Origin: Pollutimonas subterranea
GTDB lineage: Bacteria; Pseudomonadota; Gammaproteobacteria; Burkholderiales; Burkholderiaceae_B
Assembly: GCF_002849655.1 (NCBI RefSeq)
Contig: NZ_PDNW01000003.1
Location: 186,001-250,000, forward strand
Length of the DNA stretch: 64,000 nt
Reading direction: 5' to 3'
This document shows, piece by piece, positions 43,012 to 53,448 of this stretch. How positions within the stretch are numbered: the first letter of the stretch is position 1; each line of letters opens with the position of its first letter. The notes under the pieces are model-generated. The model saw nothing but the letters and a program-made list of their open reading frames with translations, was not told where the DNA came from and did not search any database. A program made the translations under genes and the position numbers.

Positions 43012-44511
43012 ATGTGTGGAATAGTTGGGGTAGCAGGATCGGGCCCGGTAAATCAGTTGATCTACGACAGCCTGCTGTTGTTGCAGCATCGTGGCCAGGA
43101 TGCTGCCGGCATTGCCACGTCGCATGACCAGTTCTTCAATATGTACAAGGCACATGGCCTGGTGCGCGACGTCTTTCGCACCCGCAACATGCGGTCATTG
43201 CCCGGCAATAGCGGTTTGGGCCAGGTAAGATATCCCACGGCGGGCTCCAGCGACAGCGTCGACGAAGCCCAGCCTTTCTACGTCAATGCGCCTTTCGGCA
43301 TTACGTTCGTTCACAATGGCAACCTGACAAACTGGCGCGAATTGCGCGAGGCGTTGTTCAGGGTCGACCGGCGTCATATAAACACCAACTCCGACTCCGA
43401 AGTGCTGCTGAATGTTTTCGCGCACGAGTTGCAGCTTGCCGCCAACGGTGGCTCGCTGGACGAAGACGCCATCTTTACGGCGGTATCGTCAGTACACCGT
43501 CGTGCAAAAGGGGCCTATGCGGTCATTGCGCAGATCGCCAGTTATGGCATGGTGGCGTTTCGCGACCCCTTTGGCATTCGTCCCCTTTGCCTGGGCTCGA
43601 TTCAGACCGATAGCGGCACCGAGTGGATGGTCGCATCCGAGTCCGTGGCCCTGACCGGCTGTGGATTCACCCTGGTACGCGACATTGCCCCGGGTGAAGC
43701 GATATTCATCGACCTGGACGGCAATATGGTCAGCCGCCAATGCGCCGAACACACAGCGCTGACGCCTTGCGTATTCGAGTATGTCTATTTCGCACGCCCT
43801 GATTCGCTGATGGACAACGTATCCATCTACGATGCTCGCCTGAACATGGGCGAGTATCTGGGTGATAACGTGGCTAAATCCTTGCGGCTGGGCGAAATCG
43901 ACGTCGTCATGCCCATACCCGATTCTTCGCGGCCGTCCGCCATGCAGCTGGCTGCGCGGCTTGACCTGAGCTACCGGGAAGGCTTCATCAAGAACCGTTA
44001 TATCGGCCGGACGTTCATCATGCCGGGACAGGCGGTGCGCAAGAAGTCGGTACGCCAGAAGCTCAGCGCCATCGACATGGAGTTTCGAGGCAAGAACGTG
44101 CTGCTGGTCGATGATTCCATCGTTCGCGGAACGACCAGCCGCGAGATTGTCGATATGGCGCGCGCGGCAGGCGCCAACAAGGTGTTTTTTGCATCGGCGG
44201 CGCCGGCGGTGCGTTTTCCCAATGTCTATGGCATTGATATGCCCACCCAGACGGAATTGATCGCCACCGGGCGGGATACCGACGAGGTGGCGCGCGAGAT
44301 AGGCGCGGATGGCCTGGTGTACCAGGAGCTGGCCGATCTCGAGCAATCCATCCGGGATTTGAATCCAGCCATGCGGGAATTCGAATCCTCCTGTTTCAAT
44401 GGCCGCTACGTTACCGGCGATATCGATGCCGCTTACCTTGATCGCCTGAGTCTTACGCGTGGCATGCGTCCGACTGCGGGCGAAATGGCCACCAGCAACC
44501 AGGAGCAATAG
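43012..44511 (+). CDS. purF: Amidophosphoribosyltransferase
   Basis: A 499-residue glutamine PRPP amidotransferase, the first step of de novo purine synthesis. The nucleophile is Cys2 ([11 protein letters not shown]; exposed after Met removal), the glutaminase domain shows [13 protein letters not shown] and HNGNLTNW, and the PRPP loop is [17 protein letters not shown]. No propeptide, as usual in proteobacteria. It closes the folC-dedD-cvpA-purF group. Confidence 0.96.
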   Translation: MCGIVGVAGSGPVNQLIYDSLLLLQHRGQDAAGIATSHDQFFNMYKAHGLVRDVFRTRNMRSLPGNSGLGQVRYPTAGSSDSVDEAQPFYVNAPFGITFVHNGNLTNWRELREALFRVDRRHINTNSDSEVLLNVFAHELQLAANGGSLDEDAIFTAVSSVHRRAKGAYAVIAQIASYGMVAFRDPFGIRPLCLGSIQTDSGTEWMVASESVALTGCGFTLVRDIAPGEAIFIDLDGNMVSRQCAEHTALTPCVFEYVYFARPDSLMDNVSIYDARLNMGEYLGDNVAKSLRLGEIDVVMPIPDSSRPSAMQLAARLDLSYREGFIKNRYIGRTFIMPGQAVRKKSVRQKLSAIDMEFRGKNVLLVDDSIVRGTTSREIVDMARAAGANKVFFASAAPAVRFPNVYGIDMPTQTELIATGRDTDEVAREIGADGLVYQELADLEQSIRDLNPAMREFESSCFNGRYVTGDIDAAYLDRLSLTRGMRPTAGEMATSNQEQ

Positions 44512-44539
44512 GAAGAAGGGCGCTTGCCATTCTTCGAAG

Positions 44540-44565
44540 GCGCTTCAGTGCAGATGCTGAAGCGC
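44540..44565. terminator. Candidate hairpin between purF and dsbB
   Basis: GCGCTTCAG (44540-44548) and CTGAAGCGC (44557-44565) form a perfect 9-bp stem with an 8-nt loop in the 122-bp gap between convergent purF and dsbB. There is no strong T tract on either side, so terminator activity is only probable from position. Confidence 0.45.
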
Positions 44566-44633
44566 GGGACGGATTGTTCGCTCATATCGAAAGTTGGGTG
44601 AACTGGCTTCTTGGCAGTAAGCGCTTGAAGTCA

Positions 44634-45131
44634 CTATCGAAGCGGGCGCGGTGAACGCAGGAACGCACCGATAAGTCCAAGCACGCCCGTCACGACGAAC
44701 AGGCCAAGCCCCCACAATGCATACTCCAGGCCCAATAAATCCACCCGGGCGTCCATGCAGGAAGCGAAGATGCCGAACATCCAGGGCAGGTTGGCATCCA
44801 GCCCGCTACTGACCATGAATCGATCTGCGAAGGTCATGTCGCAGGAAAACATATTCGCGGCAACGGTGTATTGATACCAGGCGGCGACCACGCCGCCCGC
44901 GCTCAGCGCAGCGGCCAGAAATGCGGCGATCCGACCTATCGCCGCGCGACGCCGGCCAAGCAGAAGGCCCAGCACACAGACGGCGGCAATCGCCAGGAAG
45001 ATCAGGCGCTGCAAGACGCACCAGGCGCAAGGCTGCATACCGAAGACGTGCTGTGAAACCAGCGCTATGGCCACCGCCGCCACGCACAGTAAGGCGATGG
45101 CGGAAAGCAGCCGGGAAGTAGTCGTACTCAT
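44634..45131 (-). CDS. dsbB: Disulfide bond formation protein B
   Basis: A 165-residue inner-membrane protein that reoxidises DsbA with quinone. The first redox pair is CAWC (Cys35, Cys38) in PCAWCVLQRL. The second pair is Cys97 (FSCDMTF) and Cys125 (FASCMDARVDLLGLEYALW). Four membrane helices are visible. The start is ATG 45131, overlapping the marC stop by 4 bp; the frame runs on upstream but the extra ~180 residues are only the shadow of marC. The dsbA gene is not in the window. Confidence 0.94.
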   Translation of the reverse strand: MSTTTSRLLSAIALLCVAAVAIALVSQHVFGMQPCAWCVLQRLIFLAIAAVCVLGLLLGRRRAAIGRIAAFLAAALSAGGVVAAWYQYTVAANMFSCDMTFADRFMVSSGLDANLPWMFGIFASCMDARVDLLGLEYALWGLGLFVVTGVLGLIGAFLRSPRPLR

Positions 45132-45835
45132 GGAAGGTTCCTGAAGACGGAAGCTTGACGCAGAAGCCCAAGCAATAATTCCTGCATGCCGTCCCACACG
45201 ATCTGCACGCCTAGGCACAGCAGAATAAATGCAGACAGGCGCATCAACACCGCCGTGCCATTGGGACCCAGCTTGTGCAGGAACTGCGCAGCGAATCGCA
45301 GGCAGAAATAAACAACCAGCGATGCGACGCCGATCGCCACCAGAGACCCCGTCAGGTTGGCGGCGGTATCGAATGAGGCCTCGGTATGCAGTGTCGCGCC
45401 GACCGTGAGTGCCGCGGACAAGGCGCCCGGTCCGCAGATCATGGGAAAGGTAAGGGGATAGAACGCCTTCGAACGGACCTGGTCCAGGGAATAGGTTTCG
45501 GCCATGTTCTGGGCATGTTCCGCGTCGTAGTCGGATGCACTGACCAGGCGCCATGCGGTGGCAACGACCAGCAGGCCGCCGCCTACACGGATGATCGGCA
45601 ATGATATTCCGAAGAAATCCAGCACGAGGTTGCCCGCAATCATGGCGATCGCCAGCATGATGCAAATGTTGACAGCCACCCGATGTGCCAACTGTTCACG
45701 CGTGCCCGCGCTGGCACCTTCAGTGAGCGTCAGGAAGATGGGCGCAACCGCAGGCGGATTGAGTATGGGCAGCATCGTCGCCAGGGCAAAAAGAAAACTG
45801 CGCCCGAAGTTTATTACCAGATCATTGAAGGCCAT
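45128..45835 (-). CDS. MarC family inner-membrane protein
   Basis: A 235-residue protein with six hydrophobic segments and MarC family signatures: ATMLPILNPPAVAPIFL, GISLPIIRVGGGLLV, AFYPLTFPMICGPGALSAA and RLSAFILLCLGVQI. Function of the family is unsettled; despite its name it is not required for multiple antibiotic resistance. Coupled to dsbB by a 4-bp overlap. Confidence 0.92.
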   Translation of the reverse strand: MAFNDLVINFGRSFLFALATMLPILNPPAVAPIFLTLTEGASAGTREQLAHRVAVNICIMLAIAMIAGNLVLDFFGISLPIIRVGGGLLVVATAWRLVSASDYDAEHAQNMAETYSLDQVRSKAFYPLTFPMICGPGALSAALTVGATLHTEASFDTAANLTGSLVAIGVASLVVYFCLRFAAQFLHKLGPNGTAVLMRLSAFILLCLGVQIVWDGMQELLLGLLRQASVFRNLP

Positions 45836-45862
45836 GGTGGTCTCGGAAGAAAGGCACGGTGA

Positions 45863-48448
45863 TCACGAACCCGAGCTGTCAAGGGTGGCCAGTATATCGC
45901 GCTCGAACTGAAGCTGTGCCCGAGGGTGGCCGAGCCTGTCGCCTTCGATGATGAAGATGTCCTCGATCCGGTCCCCAAGCGTCAGGATCTTGGCCATTTT
46001 CAGATTTATGGCATTGGCGGCGAACACCTGTGCCAGGCTGTATAACAGGCCCGGCCTGTCGGCGGCGGTTACCGAAAGACGCCACGAGGTGCTGTGCTCG
46101 TCAGGCTGCAGCTCGACATTGGGAACAATCGGGAAGATACGTGAACGCCGGGAGCCGGGTCGTCTTGTGAGGCTGTTGCCGGCCTGGTGAGAGGAATGCT
46201 CGCGGGCCAGTGTGAGATGGGCGTGCAGCTCATGCTCAACCAGCGACGCATTCGAACGGTAGTCTTTGTCGTGGGCCGGCAGCAGCACGATGAAGCTGTC
46301 GAGCGCCCAGCCGTGGTGAGTGGTGTGGATACGTGCATCCTGGATGCTCAGGGCTCTATGATCAAAGTACTGGCATATCTTTACGAAAAGATCATCCCTA
46401 TCGCGCACATAGACCATTACCTGCAGCGCCTCGTTGTGGCCCACGACACGCGCCTTGACGACTGGCTCGGGCGAGTTCACGCGATAATACAGTTGGCGGG
46501 TGTGCCACGCGATCTCGCTGGCCTCGTGGCGCAGGAAATAGGCAATATCAAGCTGTGTCCAGAAGGCATCACGGCTTTCATCCCGCAAGCCCATCAGTCT
46601 TATCTCGTTGGCGGCGTGGTCTTTACGCTGGGCCTGTACGGTGCGGCTGTCAGTCTGTGCGCCACCCAGCGCCGCCAGCGTCAGGCGATAAAGGTTTTCG
46701 AGCAGCTTGCCTTTCCAGGAATTCCACACCTTGGGACTGGTGCCCCGTATATCGGCAACGGTCAAGAGGTAGAGGGCGGTAAGTTGCCTCTCGTTCTTGA
46801 CGCACTGGGCAAAATCGCGAACCACGTCAGGGTCGCTGAGATCGCGCTTTTGCGCAACCGTCGACATGGTCAAATGCTGGCGCACCAGAAATTCGGCCAG
46901 CTCTCGGTCCTCACCGTCGATACCGTGGTCTTCGCAGAAACGCCGGACTTCCATGGCGCCAAGTTCGGAATGGTCCCCGCCGCGGCCCTTTGCGATGTCA
47001 TGGAAAAGTGCCGCGACGTAAAGCAGCCAATGATGGTCGAAACCGGCAATCAATTGACTGGCCAGCGGGTATTCCTGCGCGTGCTCCGGCATGGTGAAGC
47101 GGCGCAAATTGCGCACCACCATCAGGGTGTGCTGGTCCACTGTGTAGGCATGGAACAGATCGTGCTGCATCTGTCCCACAATGCGGCGAAACACAGGAAG
47201 GTAGCGGGGCAGTATGTTGAGCATGGTCATGCGGCGCAGGGCATGCACAATGCCGCGCGGCTGTTGCAATATCTGCAGGAATTGGCGACGGTTGACCGGA
47301 TTGTGACGAAACTGGGCATCAATGCGCCACCTGGCGTGCCACATGGCGCGCAGGACCTGGGCCGACATGCCCAGAAGCTCAGGGCGTTCCTGCATGACCA
47401 GGAAGGCTCGAAAGAGCAGGGCGGGGTTGCGGTCAAAGCTGTCCTCGCGCCGTGTTCCCAGGCGTCCCCGTATCATGCAGAAATCATCGTCGATGATGTG
47501 CAGCTGATCGTTGGGCGGAGGAAACAACAACTCTTCGATGCTTTGCATCAATATGATGTTCAGCTGGCTGACCACCCTGGCGGCCCAGTAGTAACGCTGC
47601 ATCAGGATTTCGCTGGGGCGGCGGGCCCTGATGCCTTCGAAGCCGTAGACGGCGGCCAGGCCAGGTTGCAAATCAAACAGCACGCGATCTTCGCGGCGAC
47701 CGGACAGCAGGTGCAGTTCTATACGTAGACGCTTGAAGGCGACGTCGGCGCGACGCAGCGCGCGAAACTCGGCCGCCGTCAAAAGATCGCTGCGGGATAT
47801 CTCGAGCCAGGTGCTGCCAAGTCCTGCAGCCTGGGCCACCCATAGCACTACCTGCAGGTCGCGCAGCCCCCCGGGCGCTTCCTTGCAATTGGGTTCAAGG
47901 GCGTAGGGGGTATCTTGGTGCCGGGCATGCCGCTGCTGCATTTCGGCGCGTTTTGCCTGGAAGAACACCTGCGCATCCAGCTGTTCGTCCATCACCTCGC
48001 GCAGCGTCACAAGCAGTGATTTATCGCCGGCAAGCCAGCGCGCCTCCATAAGTGCCGTTTCCACAGTGATGTCGTTCGCCGCTTCACGCTGGCAATCTTC
48101 TATGGTGCGTACGCTATGGCCGGGCTCGATGCCGAGGTCCCACATGGCGGCGATGAGCGCTTCTATCAAGGCGTTCTCGCCATCGGTGGGCGGCTCGCGC
48201 AAGAGAACCAGCACATCGACATCGGAGTAAGGATAGAGTTCACCGCGCCCGTAGCCGCCCACGGCCGCCAGCGCGGAGCCGTCCGGAAGAGGGTAGAGCT
48301 TTAGAAGCTCGCGCAGTGTCTGGTCCACAACCCGGCGCAAGGCGGTAAGCAGGAGTTCGGGCCGCAGGTGCTCACGAAAGCTGCGGATGACCTCGCTGCG
48401 CCTTTCGGCCAGTTGTGTCCGTAACAACGTCACCGTGGGCGCGCGCAT
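45863..48448 (-). CDS. glnD: [Protein-PII] uridylyltransferase/uridylyl-removing enzyme
   Basis: An 861-residue nitrogen sensor that uridylylates PII when glutamine is low and removes UMP when it is high. The nucleotidyltransferase motif GGYGRGELYPYSDVDVL lies near residue 65, the HD domain contains LFHDIAKGRGGDHSELG, and two ACT domains close the protein (VMVYVRDRDDLFVKI and LSVTAADRPGLLYSLAQVF). ATG 48448 is preferred to the ATG at 48565, which would overlap map. Its PII substrate gene is not in the window. Confidence 0.95.
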   Translation of the reverse strand: MRAPTVTLLRTQLAERRSEVIRSFREHLRPELLLTALRRVVDQTLRELLKLYPLPDGSALAAVGGYGRGELYPYSDVDVLVLLREPPTDGENALIEALIAAMWDLGIEPGHSVRTIEDCQREAANDITVETALMEARWLAGDKSLLVTLREVMDEQLDAQVFFQAKRAEMQQRHARHQDTPYALEPNCKEAPGGLRDLQVVLWVAQAAGLGSTWLEISRSDLLTAAEFRALRRADVAFKRLRIELHLLSGRREDRVLFDLQPGLAAVYGFEGIRARRPSEILMQRYYWAARVVSQLNIILMQSIEELLFPPPNDQLHIIDDDFCMIRGRLGTRREDSFDRNPALLFRAFLVMQERPELLGMSAQVLRAMWHARWRIDAQFRHNPVNRRQFLQILQQPRGIVHALRRMTMLNILPRYLPVFRRIVGQMQHDLFHAYTVDQHTLMVVRNLRRFTMPEHAQEYPLASQLIAGFDHHWLLYVAALFHDIAKGRGGDHSELGAMEVRRFCEDHGIDGEDRELAEFLVRQHLTMSTVAQKRDLSDPDVVRDFAQCVKNERQLTALYLLTVADIRGTSPKVWNSWKGKLLENLYRLTLAALGGAQTDSRTVQAQRKDHAANEIRLMGLRDESRDAFWTQLDIAYFLRHEASEIAWHTRQLYYRVNSPEPVVKARVVGHNEALQVMVYVRDRDDLFVKICQYFDHRALSIQDARIHTTHHGWALDSFIVLLPAHDKDYRSNASLVEHELHAHLTLAREHSSHQAGNSLTRRPGSRRSRIFPIVPNVELQPDEHSTSWRLSVTAADRPGLLYSLAQVFAANAINLKMAKILTLGDRIEDIFIIEGDRLGHPRAQLQFERDILATLDSSGS

Positions 48449-48468
48449 CGTGTTCCTGTCGAACGAAA

Positions 48469-49275
48469 TCAGCTTGCCGATACGAAAGGAGGTGGCGCAG
48501 GCATGCCTTTGGATACCGTCAATATCTCGTAGCCTGTGTCCGTGACCAGAATGCTGTGTTCCCATTGGGCCGACAGGCTGTGGTCGCGCGTCACGACTGT
48601 CCAGCCGTCGGCCAGCGTGCGAATTTCCTTGCGGCCGGAGTTCAGCATGGGCTCAATGGTGAAGATCATGCCGGCCTCCAGGGTGATGCCCGTGCCGGCC
48701 TTGCCGTAATGGAGCACCTGGGGATCCTGGTGAAATTTGCGGCCTACGCCATGGCCGCAATATTCACGCACGACCGAAAAGCCATTTTTTTCCGCGTGTT
48801 TCTGGATGGCATGACCGACATCGCCCAGCTTTGCGCCGGGACGCACCTGCTCGATACCGAGCCACATGCATTCGTAGGTGGTTTCGGTAAGCCGGCGTGC
48901 AAGGATGGAGGGCTCGCCGATGTAGTACATGCGGCTGGTATCGCCGAACCAGCCATCCTTGATGACGGTGACATCGATGTTCATGATGTCGCCGTTCTTC
49001 AGGACCTTGTCACCGGGAATACCATGGCAAATCACGTGGTTGACCGACGTGCAGATCGAAGCGGGAAAGGGCGTGTAGCCGGGCGGCGCATAGCCGACCG
49101 TGGCCGACTCGACCTTGAGTTCGTTGGTGATGTAATCGATGCAAAGCTTGTCCAGCTCACCGGTGGTGACGCCGGCACGTACGTGCGGCTCAAGGAAGTC
49201 CAGGGTGGAGGCGGCGGCTTGGCAAGCGGCGCGCATTTTATCGAGATCTGCAGGGTCTGTAACGAGACTACTCAT
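48469..49275 (-). CDS. map: Methionine aminopeptidase, type I
   Basis: A 268-residue cobalt/iron/zinc peptidase that removes the initiator Met. Metal ligands are in NIDVTVIKDGWFGDTSRM (two Asp), GHGVGRKFHQDP (His), FTIEPML (Glu) and QWEHSILVT (Glu). Also HVICHGIPGDKVLKNGD. It is divergent from rpsB and leads to glnD, the common proteobacterial layout. Confidence 0.96.
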   Translation of the reverse strand: MSSLVTDPADLDKMRAACQAAASTLDFLEPHVRAGVTTGELDKLCIDYITNELKVESATVGYAPPGYTPFPASICTSVNHVICHGIPGDKVLKNGDIMNIDVTVIKDGWFGDTSRMYYIGEPSILARRLTETTYECMWLGIEQVRPGAKLGDVGHAIQKHAEKNGFSVVREYCGHGVGRKFHQDPQVLHYGKAGTGITLEAGMIFTIEPMLNSGRKEIRTLADGWTVVTRDHSLSAQWEHSILVTDTGYEILTVSKGMPAPPPFVSAS

Positions 49276-49281
49276 GGCAAC

Positions 49282-49311
49282 TTGAATTAGGTGGGCTAAA
49301 AATAGTAGAAT
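49282..49311 (+). promoter_or_regulatory. rpsB: Candidate promoter of rpsB
   Basis: -35 TTGAAT (49282-49287), 18-bp spacer, -10 TAGAAT (49306-49311). It would give an rpsB leader of about 190 nt that contains the hairpin described next. Position fits a strongly expressed ribosomal operon. Confidence 0.5.
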
Positions 49312-49317
49312 TATGGG

Positions 49318-49356
49318 CTTTCTTAAATTTCCTTTAAGAAAGAGGCGGGTTTTTTT
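49318..49356 (+). promoter_or_regulatory. rpsB leader hairpin followed by a T run
   Basis: CTTTCTTAAA (49318-49327) and TTTAAGAAAG (49333-49342) form a perfect 10-bp stem with a 5-nt loop. Seven bases later comes a run of seven T (49350-49356). In the leader of rpsB this could be an attenuator or part of the S2 autoregulatory site known from other proteobacteria. Structure seen, regulation inferred. Confidence 0.45.
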
Positions 49357-49508
49357 GGTTCCTGGGCATTATAGACCCTAGGGCTAACGGCCTTGCTTTT
49401 GAAGAAAATCGCGTGCCTGGTTAACTCAGGGTGTTCGCTTTTGCAATGCGTATTACGCAAGCATGGCGGATGCAGACCTGGCACAAGACCAAACCCTCGG
49501 AGAATATT

Positions 49509-50258
49509 ATGTCGTTAATGCGTGAAATGCTTGAAGCCGGTGTGCACTTTGGCCACCAGACCCGTTACTGGAACCCCAAGATGGCACCGTACATCTTCGG
49601 CCATCGCAACAAAATCCACATCGTCAATCTTGAACAGACTGTCGTCAAGTATCAGGAAGCAGCCAAGTTCGTGCGCCAGATCGCAGCCCGTGGCGGCAAC
49701 GTCCTGTTTGTCGGCACCAAGCGCGCCGCGCGCGAATTCGTAGCCGCCGAAGCAGCCCGTTGCGGCATGCCTTACGTCGACAGCCGTTGGCTGGGTGGCA
49801 TGATGACCAACTTCAAGACGGTCAAAAGCTCCATCAAGCGCCTGAAAGAAATGGAAGTCCAGATTGCCGACGGCGCCACCGAGCGCATGAGCAAGAAAGA
49901 AGCCCTGATGTTCGATCGCGAACTCGAAAAGCTGAACAAGGCCATCGGCGGCATCAAAGACATGAACACCCTGCCCGATGCACTGTTTGTCATCGACGTG
50001 GGCTACCATAAGATTGCCATCGCCGAAGCCAAGACTCTGGGTATTCCTGTCGTCGCTGTAGTCGATACCAATCACTCGCCCGACGGCGTGGAATACATCA
50101 TTCCTGGTAACGACGACTCCGCCAAGGCCATTGCGCTGTACGCCCGTGGCATGGCAGACGCTGTGCTCGAAGGCCGCGAACAGAACCTGAACGGTCTGGT
50201 CGAAGAAATTGCCGAAGGCGATGAAGAGTTCGTCGAAGTCGCACAAGAGCGCGAATAA
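49509..50258 (+). CDS. rpsB: 30S ribosomal protein S2
   Basis: A 249-residue protein: [79 protein letters not shown] and [23 protein letters not shown] stands about 8 bp before the ATG at 49509; the frame extends upstream to 49431 but those residues are not S2. Begins the translation-factor block. Confidence 0.98.
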   Translation: MSLMREMLEAGVHFGHQTRYWNPKMAPYIFGHRNKIHIVNLEQTVVKYQEAAKFVRQIAARGGNVLFVGTKRAAREFVAAEAARCGMPYVDSRWLGGMMTNFKTVKSSIKRLKEMEVQIADGATERMSKKEALMFDRELEKLNKAIGGIKDMNTLPDALFVIDVGYHKIAIAEAKTLGIPVVAVVDTNHSPDGVEYIIPGNDDSAKAIALYARGMADAVLEGREQNLNGLVEEIAEGDEEFVEVAQERE

Positions 50259-50291
50259 GCGCCACGGCCGTCATCTCGGCCGGGCCTGGGG

Positions 50292-50357
50292 TTTGCTGCC
50301 ATAAGGCAGCAAAATCCCTGATCGTATCGTTGTGCACCTGCCCCGGCTATGCCGGGG
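50292..50357 (+). other. Two hairpins in the rpsB-tsf gap
   Basis: TTTGCTGCC/GGCAGCAAA (50292-50300 with 50305-50313, 4-nt loop) and CCCCGGC/GCCGGGG (50341-50347 with 50351-50357, 3-nt loop). The second is followed by TGTGTTTTAG, an imperfect T run. Together they probably act as an attenuator that makes less EF-Ts than S2, as described for E. coli rpsB-tsf. Confidence 0.55.
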
Positions 50358-50383
50358 TGTGTTTTAGTGAACTGGAGAAAAAA

Positions 50384-51262
50384 GTGGCTCAAATTACCGC
50401 ATCTATGGTTAAAGAATTGCGCGAGAAAACCGACGCGCCCATGATGGAATGCAAAAAAGCACTGACCGAAGCCGAAGGCGACCTGGCCCGTGCCGAAGAA
50501 ATTCTCCGCGTGAAATTGGGAAATAAAGCCAGCAAGGCAGCCACTCGCGTAACCGCTGAGGGCCTTATCGGCTTGTACATTACGCCCGACAACAAGCGTG
50601 GCACCGTGGTTGAAGTCAATTGCGAAACCGACTTTGTTGCCAAGAACGACGATTTCGTCGGCTTCATCAATCAAGTGGCCGAATTGATCACCGAAAAGAA
50701 CCCCGCCGACGTGGCCGCTCTTTCCGAATTGCCCATGGGCGAAGCCACCGTCGAAGCCACCCGCTCCGCACTGGTAGGCAAGATCGGCGAGAATATTTCC
50801 ATTCGCCGTTTCCAGCGTTTTGAAACCAGCGACCAGTTGGCCAGCTATGTGCACGGCGGCAAGATCGGCGTGCTGGTCGAATTCGCCGGCCCCGACGAAA
50901 CCGGCAAGGACCTTGCCATGCATATTGCTGCGACCAAGCCCCGCGCACTTGATGCCAGCGGCGTATCGCAAGCCGACATCGCGGCCGAGCGTTCCGTTGC
51001 CGAGCAAAAAGCCGCCGAATCGGGCAAGCCAGCCGAAATCGTGACCAAGATGGTCGAGGGCTCTGTTCAGAAGTTCCTGAAAGAAGTCACGCTGCTTTCC
51101 CAGCCTTTCGTCAAGAACGACAAGCAATCCATCGAACAGATGCTCAAGGAAAAGGGCGCCAAGGTTACTGGTTTCGCTCTGTATGTCGTGGGTGAAGGCA
51201 TCGAGAAAAAATCGGAAGACTTCGCAGCAGAGGTTGCCGCGGCCGCCGCCGGTACCGCCTGA
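50384..51262 (+). CDS. tsf: Translation elongation factor Ts
   Basis: A 292-residue guanine-nucleotide exchange factor for EF-Tu. GTG start at 50384 with GGAG about 8 bp upstream; the protein begins with the normal [23 protein letters not shown] helix. Core motifs: [41 protein letters not shown] and the C-terminal [15 protein letters not shown]. An upstream ATG at 50330 in frame is inside the hairpin region and is not used by the family. Confidence 0.97.
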   Translation: MAQITASMVKELREKTDAPMMECKKALTEAEGDLARAEEILRVKLGNKASKAATRVTAEGLIGLYITPDNKRGTVVEVNCETDFVAKNDDFVGFINQVAELITEKNPADVAALSELPMGEATVEATRSALVGKIGENISIRRFQRFETSDQLASYVHGGKIGVLVEFAGPDETGKDLAMHIAATKPRALDASGVSQADIAAERSVAEQKAAESGKPAEIVTKMVEGSVQKFLKEVTLLSQPFVKNDKQSIEQMLKEKGAKVTGFALYVVGEGIEKKSEDFAAEVAAAAAGTA

Positions 51263-51282
51263 TACTGACTTGTCAGGAAAAA

Positions 51283-51320
51283 AGCCTGAGTCGTGCTGCC
51301 AGGCAGCCGCGACTCAGGCT
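51283..51320. other. Strong hairpin between tsf and pyrH
   Basis: AGCCTGAGTCG (51283-51293) and CGACTCAGGCT (51310-51320) are a perfect 11-bp stem, extended inside by GCTGC/GCAGC pairs. An A run precedes it and no T run follows on the plus strand, so for tsf-pyrH it is more likely a stabiliser or partial terminator; on the minus strand it would look like an intrinsic terminator. Confidence 0.6.
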
Positions 51321-51357
51321 CGAACATTTGTTGGACTGCCCACCTAGGATCTTACCC

Positions 51358-52074
51358 ATGACCACCAGATCGTATAAGCGCGTTCTTCTCAAACTTTCCG
51401 GCGAAGCGCTGATGGGAGAAGACGCGTTTGGGATCAATCGCGCGACTATTTTGCGCATGACCGAAGAGATCGCCGAAGTGGCCGCCATGGGCATCGAGCT
51501 TGCCATCGTAATCGGCGGCGGGAATATTTTCCGGGGCATTGCACCGGGCGCCCAGGGCATGGACCGTGCCACGGCCGACTACATGGGCATGATGGCCACC
51601 GTCATGAACGCCCTGGCCTTGCAGGATGCACTGAAGCACCGTGGTATCGATACCCGGGTGCAGTCGGCGCTTAATATCGATCAGGTCGTTGAGCCTTACA
51701 TCCGCCCCAAGGCCTTGCGTTATCTTGAAGAAGGCAAGGTCGTCATTTTCGCCGCAGGCACTGGCAATCCGTTTTTCACCACCGATACGGCGGCTGCATT
51801 GCGGGGCGCTGAAATTGGCGCCGAAATTGTCCTGAAAGCCACCAAGGTCGATGGTATATATAGTGCGGACCCCAACAAGGATCCCACCGCTACCCGATAC
51901 GCGCGTATCAGCTTCGATGAAGCAATCGTGCGGCGTCTTGAGGTCATGGACGCAACGGCGTTTGCCTTGTGCCGCGACCAGAAACTGCCCATCAAGGTGT
52001 TTTCCATCAATAAGTCCGGCGCCCTGAAACGCGCGGTGTCGGGTGAAGACGAAGGTACACTGGTACACGTTTGA
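51358..52074 (+). CDS. pyrH: UMP kinase
   Basis: A 238-residue amino-acid-kinase-fold hexameric enzyme making UDP from [68 protein letters not shown] and [12 protein letters not shown] are the usual motifs. ATG 51358 with AGGA about 10 bp upstream. Stands between tsf and frr as in most proteobacteria. Confidence 0.97.
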   Translation: MTTRSYKRVLLKLSGEALMGEDAFGINRATILRMTEEIAEVAAMGIELAIVIGGGNIFRGIAPGAQGMDRATADYMGMMATVMNALALQDALKHRGIDTRVQSALNIDQVVEPYIRPKALRYLEEGKVVIFAAGTGNPFFTTDTAAALRGAEIGAEIVLKATKVDGIYSADPNKDPTATRYARISFDEAIVRRLEVMDATAFALCRDQKLPIKVFSINKSGALKRAVSGEDEGTLVHV

Positions 52075-52087
52075 TAAAGGAACAATA

Positions 52088-52648
52088 ATGAGTCTTTCAG
52101 AGGTCAGGAAATCGACTGAATCCCGCATGGTCAAGTCGCTTGAAACGCTCAAGGTCGCTCTGTCCAAAATTCGTACGGGGCGTGCTCACGCAGGCATACT
52201 TGACCATATCATGGTCGAGTACTACGGATCTCCGGTGCCTATCAGCCAGGTGGCCAATGTCAATCTGGTGGACGCGCGCACCATCAATGTGCAGGTCTGG
52301 GAAAAGAACATGGCCGGCCCGGTAGAAAAGGCCATTCGTGATTCCGACCTGGGCTTGAACCCCATTTCCATGGGCGACAGCATACGTGTGCCCATGCCTG
52401 CGCTTACCGAAGAGCGGCGCCGCGACCTGGCCAAGGTCGTCCGTACAGAAGGCGAAGATTCCAAGATTGCGGTGCGCAATTTGCGTCGCGATGCCAACGA
52501 CACGCTCAAGAAGCTCGTCAAGGAAAAGGAAATCTCGGAAGACGACGAGCGTCGCATGCAGGACGAAGTCCAGAAGCTGACCGACAAGCATGTCATCGAG
52601 ATCGATAAACTCGTTGCACAAAAAGAAGCCGAAATCATGACGGTCTGA
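52088..52648 (+). CDS. frr: Ribosome recycling factor
   Basis: A 186-residue tRNA-mimicking three-helix factor that splits post-termination ribosomes with [58 protein letters not shown] and [10 protein letters not shown] are diagnostic. AAAGGA stands about 7 bp before ATG 52088. Length normal. Confidence 0.97.
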   Translation: MSLSEVRKSTESRMVKSLETLKVALSKIRTGRAHAGILDHIMVEYYGSPVPISQVANVNLVDARTINVQVWEKNMAGPVEKAIRDSDLGLNPISMGDSIRVPMPALTEERRRDLAKVVRTEGEDSKIAVRNLRRDANDTLKKLVKEKEISEDDERRMQDEVQKLTDKHVIEIDKLVAQKEAEIMTV

Positions 52649-52673
52649 CCGCCATCGATACGGAACCTCCTAC

Positions 52674-53432
52674 ATGCTACCTAGCACGACATTGTCGGTG
52701 CCCGAATGTACGGACGTCCCACGCCACATTGCCATAATCATGGATGGCAATGGTCGTTGGGCGACCAAGCGCTTTTTGCCTCGTACGGCCGGCCATGTCC
52801 GTGGCGTGCAGGCAGTGCGGCGCGTGGTCGAAGCCTGCGGCAAGAAAGGCGTCGACTACCTAACCCTGTTTGCCTTCAGTTCCGAGAACTGGCGCCGCCC
52901 CCAGGACGAAGTCTCCTTGTTGATGCGCCTGTTCATTAAAACCCTGCAAAAGGAAGTCGACAAGCTCGACGACCAGGGGGTGAAGCTGCGCATTGTTGGC
53001 GACTTGTCACCATTTGAGCCCCGTCTCCAGGACCTGATCAAGCTCGCCGAGCAGCGGACACAGCACAATACAGGCCTGAATCTCACCATTGCCGCCAACT
53101 ACGGCGGACGCTGGGATATCCTGCAGGCCATGAAGCGTCTGCTGTCGGCACGGCCGGATCTGGCCGTCGATCCTCAGGCCATCGACGAAACGCTTTTAAG
53201 CGGCTACCTCTCCATGGCGTTCGCGCCCGAACCCGATCTCTTCATTCGTACCGGCGGCGAACAGCGCATTTCCAATTTCCTGGTTTGGCAGCTGGCCTAT
53301 ACTGAGCTATATTTTTCCGACGATTTTTGGCCCGACTTTGGCGCCAAGGAACTTGAAGCCGCTTTCCAGTGGTATCGAACCCGGGAACGCCGATTTGGAC
53401 GCACCAGCGCCCAGATTGCAAAGAAAACCTGA
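52674..53432 (+). CDS. uppS: Isoprenyl transferase (undecaprenyl diphosphate synthase)
   Basis: A 252-residue cis-prenyltransferase making the C55 lipid carrier of peptidoglycan and LPS synthesis. [20 protein letters not shown] carries the catalytic Asp and Asn, [13 protein letters not shown] and [13 protein letters not shown] follow, and the C-terminal [19 protein letters not shown] and [10 protein letters not shown] complete the family pattern. Begins the envelope block that runs to lpxB. Confidence 0.97.
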   Translation: MLPSTTLSVPECTDVPRHIAIIMDGNGRWATKRFLPRTAGHVRGVQAVRRVVEACGKKGVDYLTLFAFSSENWRRPQDEVSLLMRLFIKTLQKEVDKLDDQGVKLRIVGDLSPFEPRLQDLIKLAEQRTQHNTGLNLTIAANYGGRWDILQAMKRLLSARPDLAVDPQAIDETLLSGYLSMAFAPEPDLFIRTGGEQRISNFLVWQLAYTELYFSDDFWPDFGAKELEAAFQWYRTRERRFGRTSAQIAKKT

Positions 53433-53448
53433 ACGCGGGAGCCCCACT

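Noticed and set aside
43489-44508. 339-codon minus-strand frame opposite purF
   Set aside because: Shadow of PurF; the sense strand has catalytic Cys and the PRPP loop.
44634-45665. 343-residue extended form of DsbB
   Set aside because: The added N-terminal part is the out-of-frame reading of marC; DsbB starts at 45131 with normal length.
46187-47728. 513-codon plus-strand open frame opposite glnD
   Set aside because: Antisense shadow of an intact GlnD with all domains; its translation has no recognisable motif.
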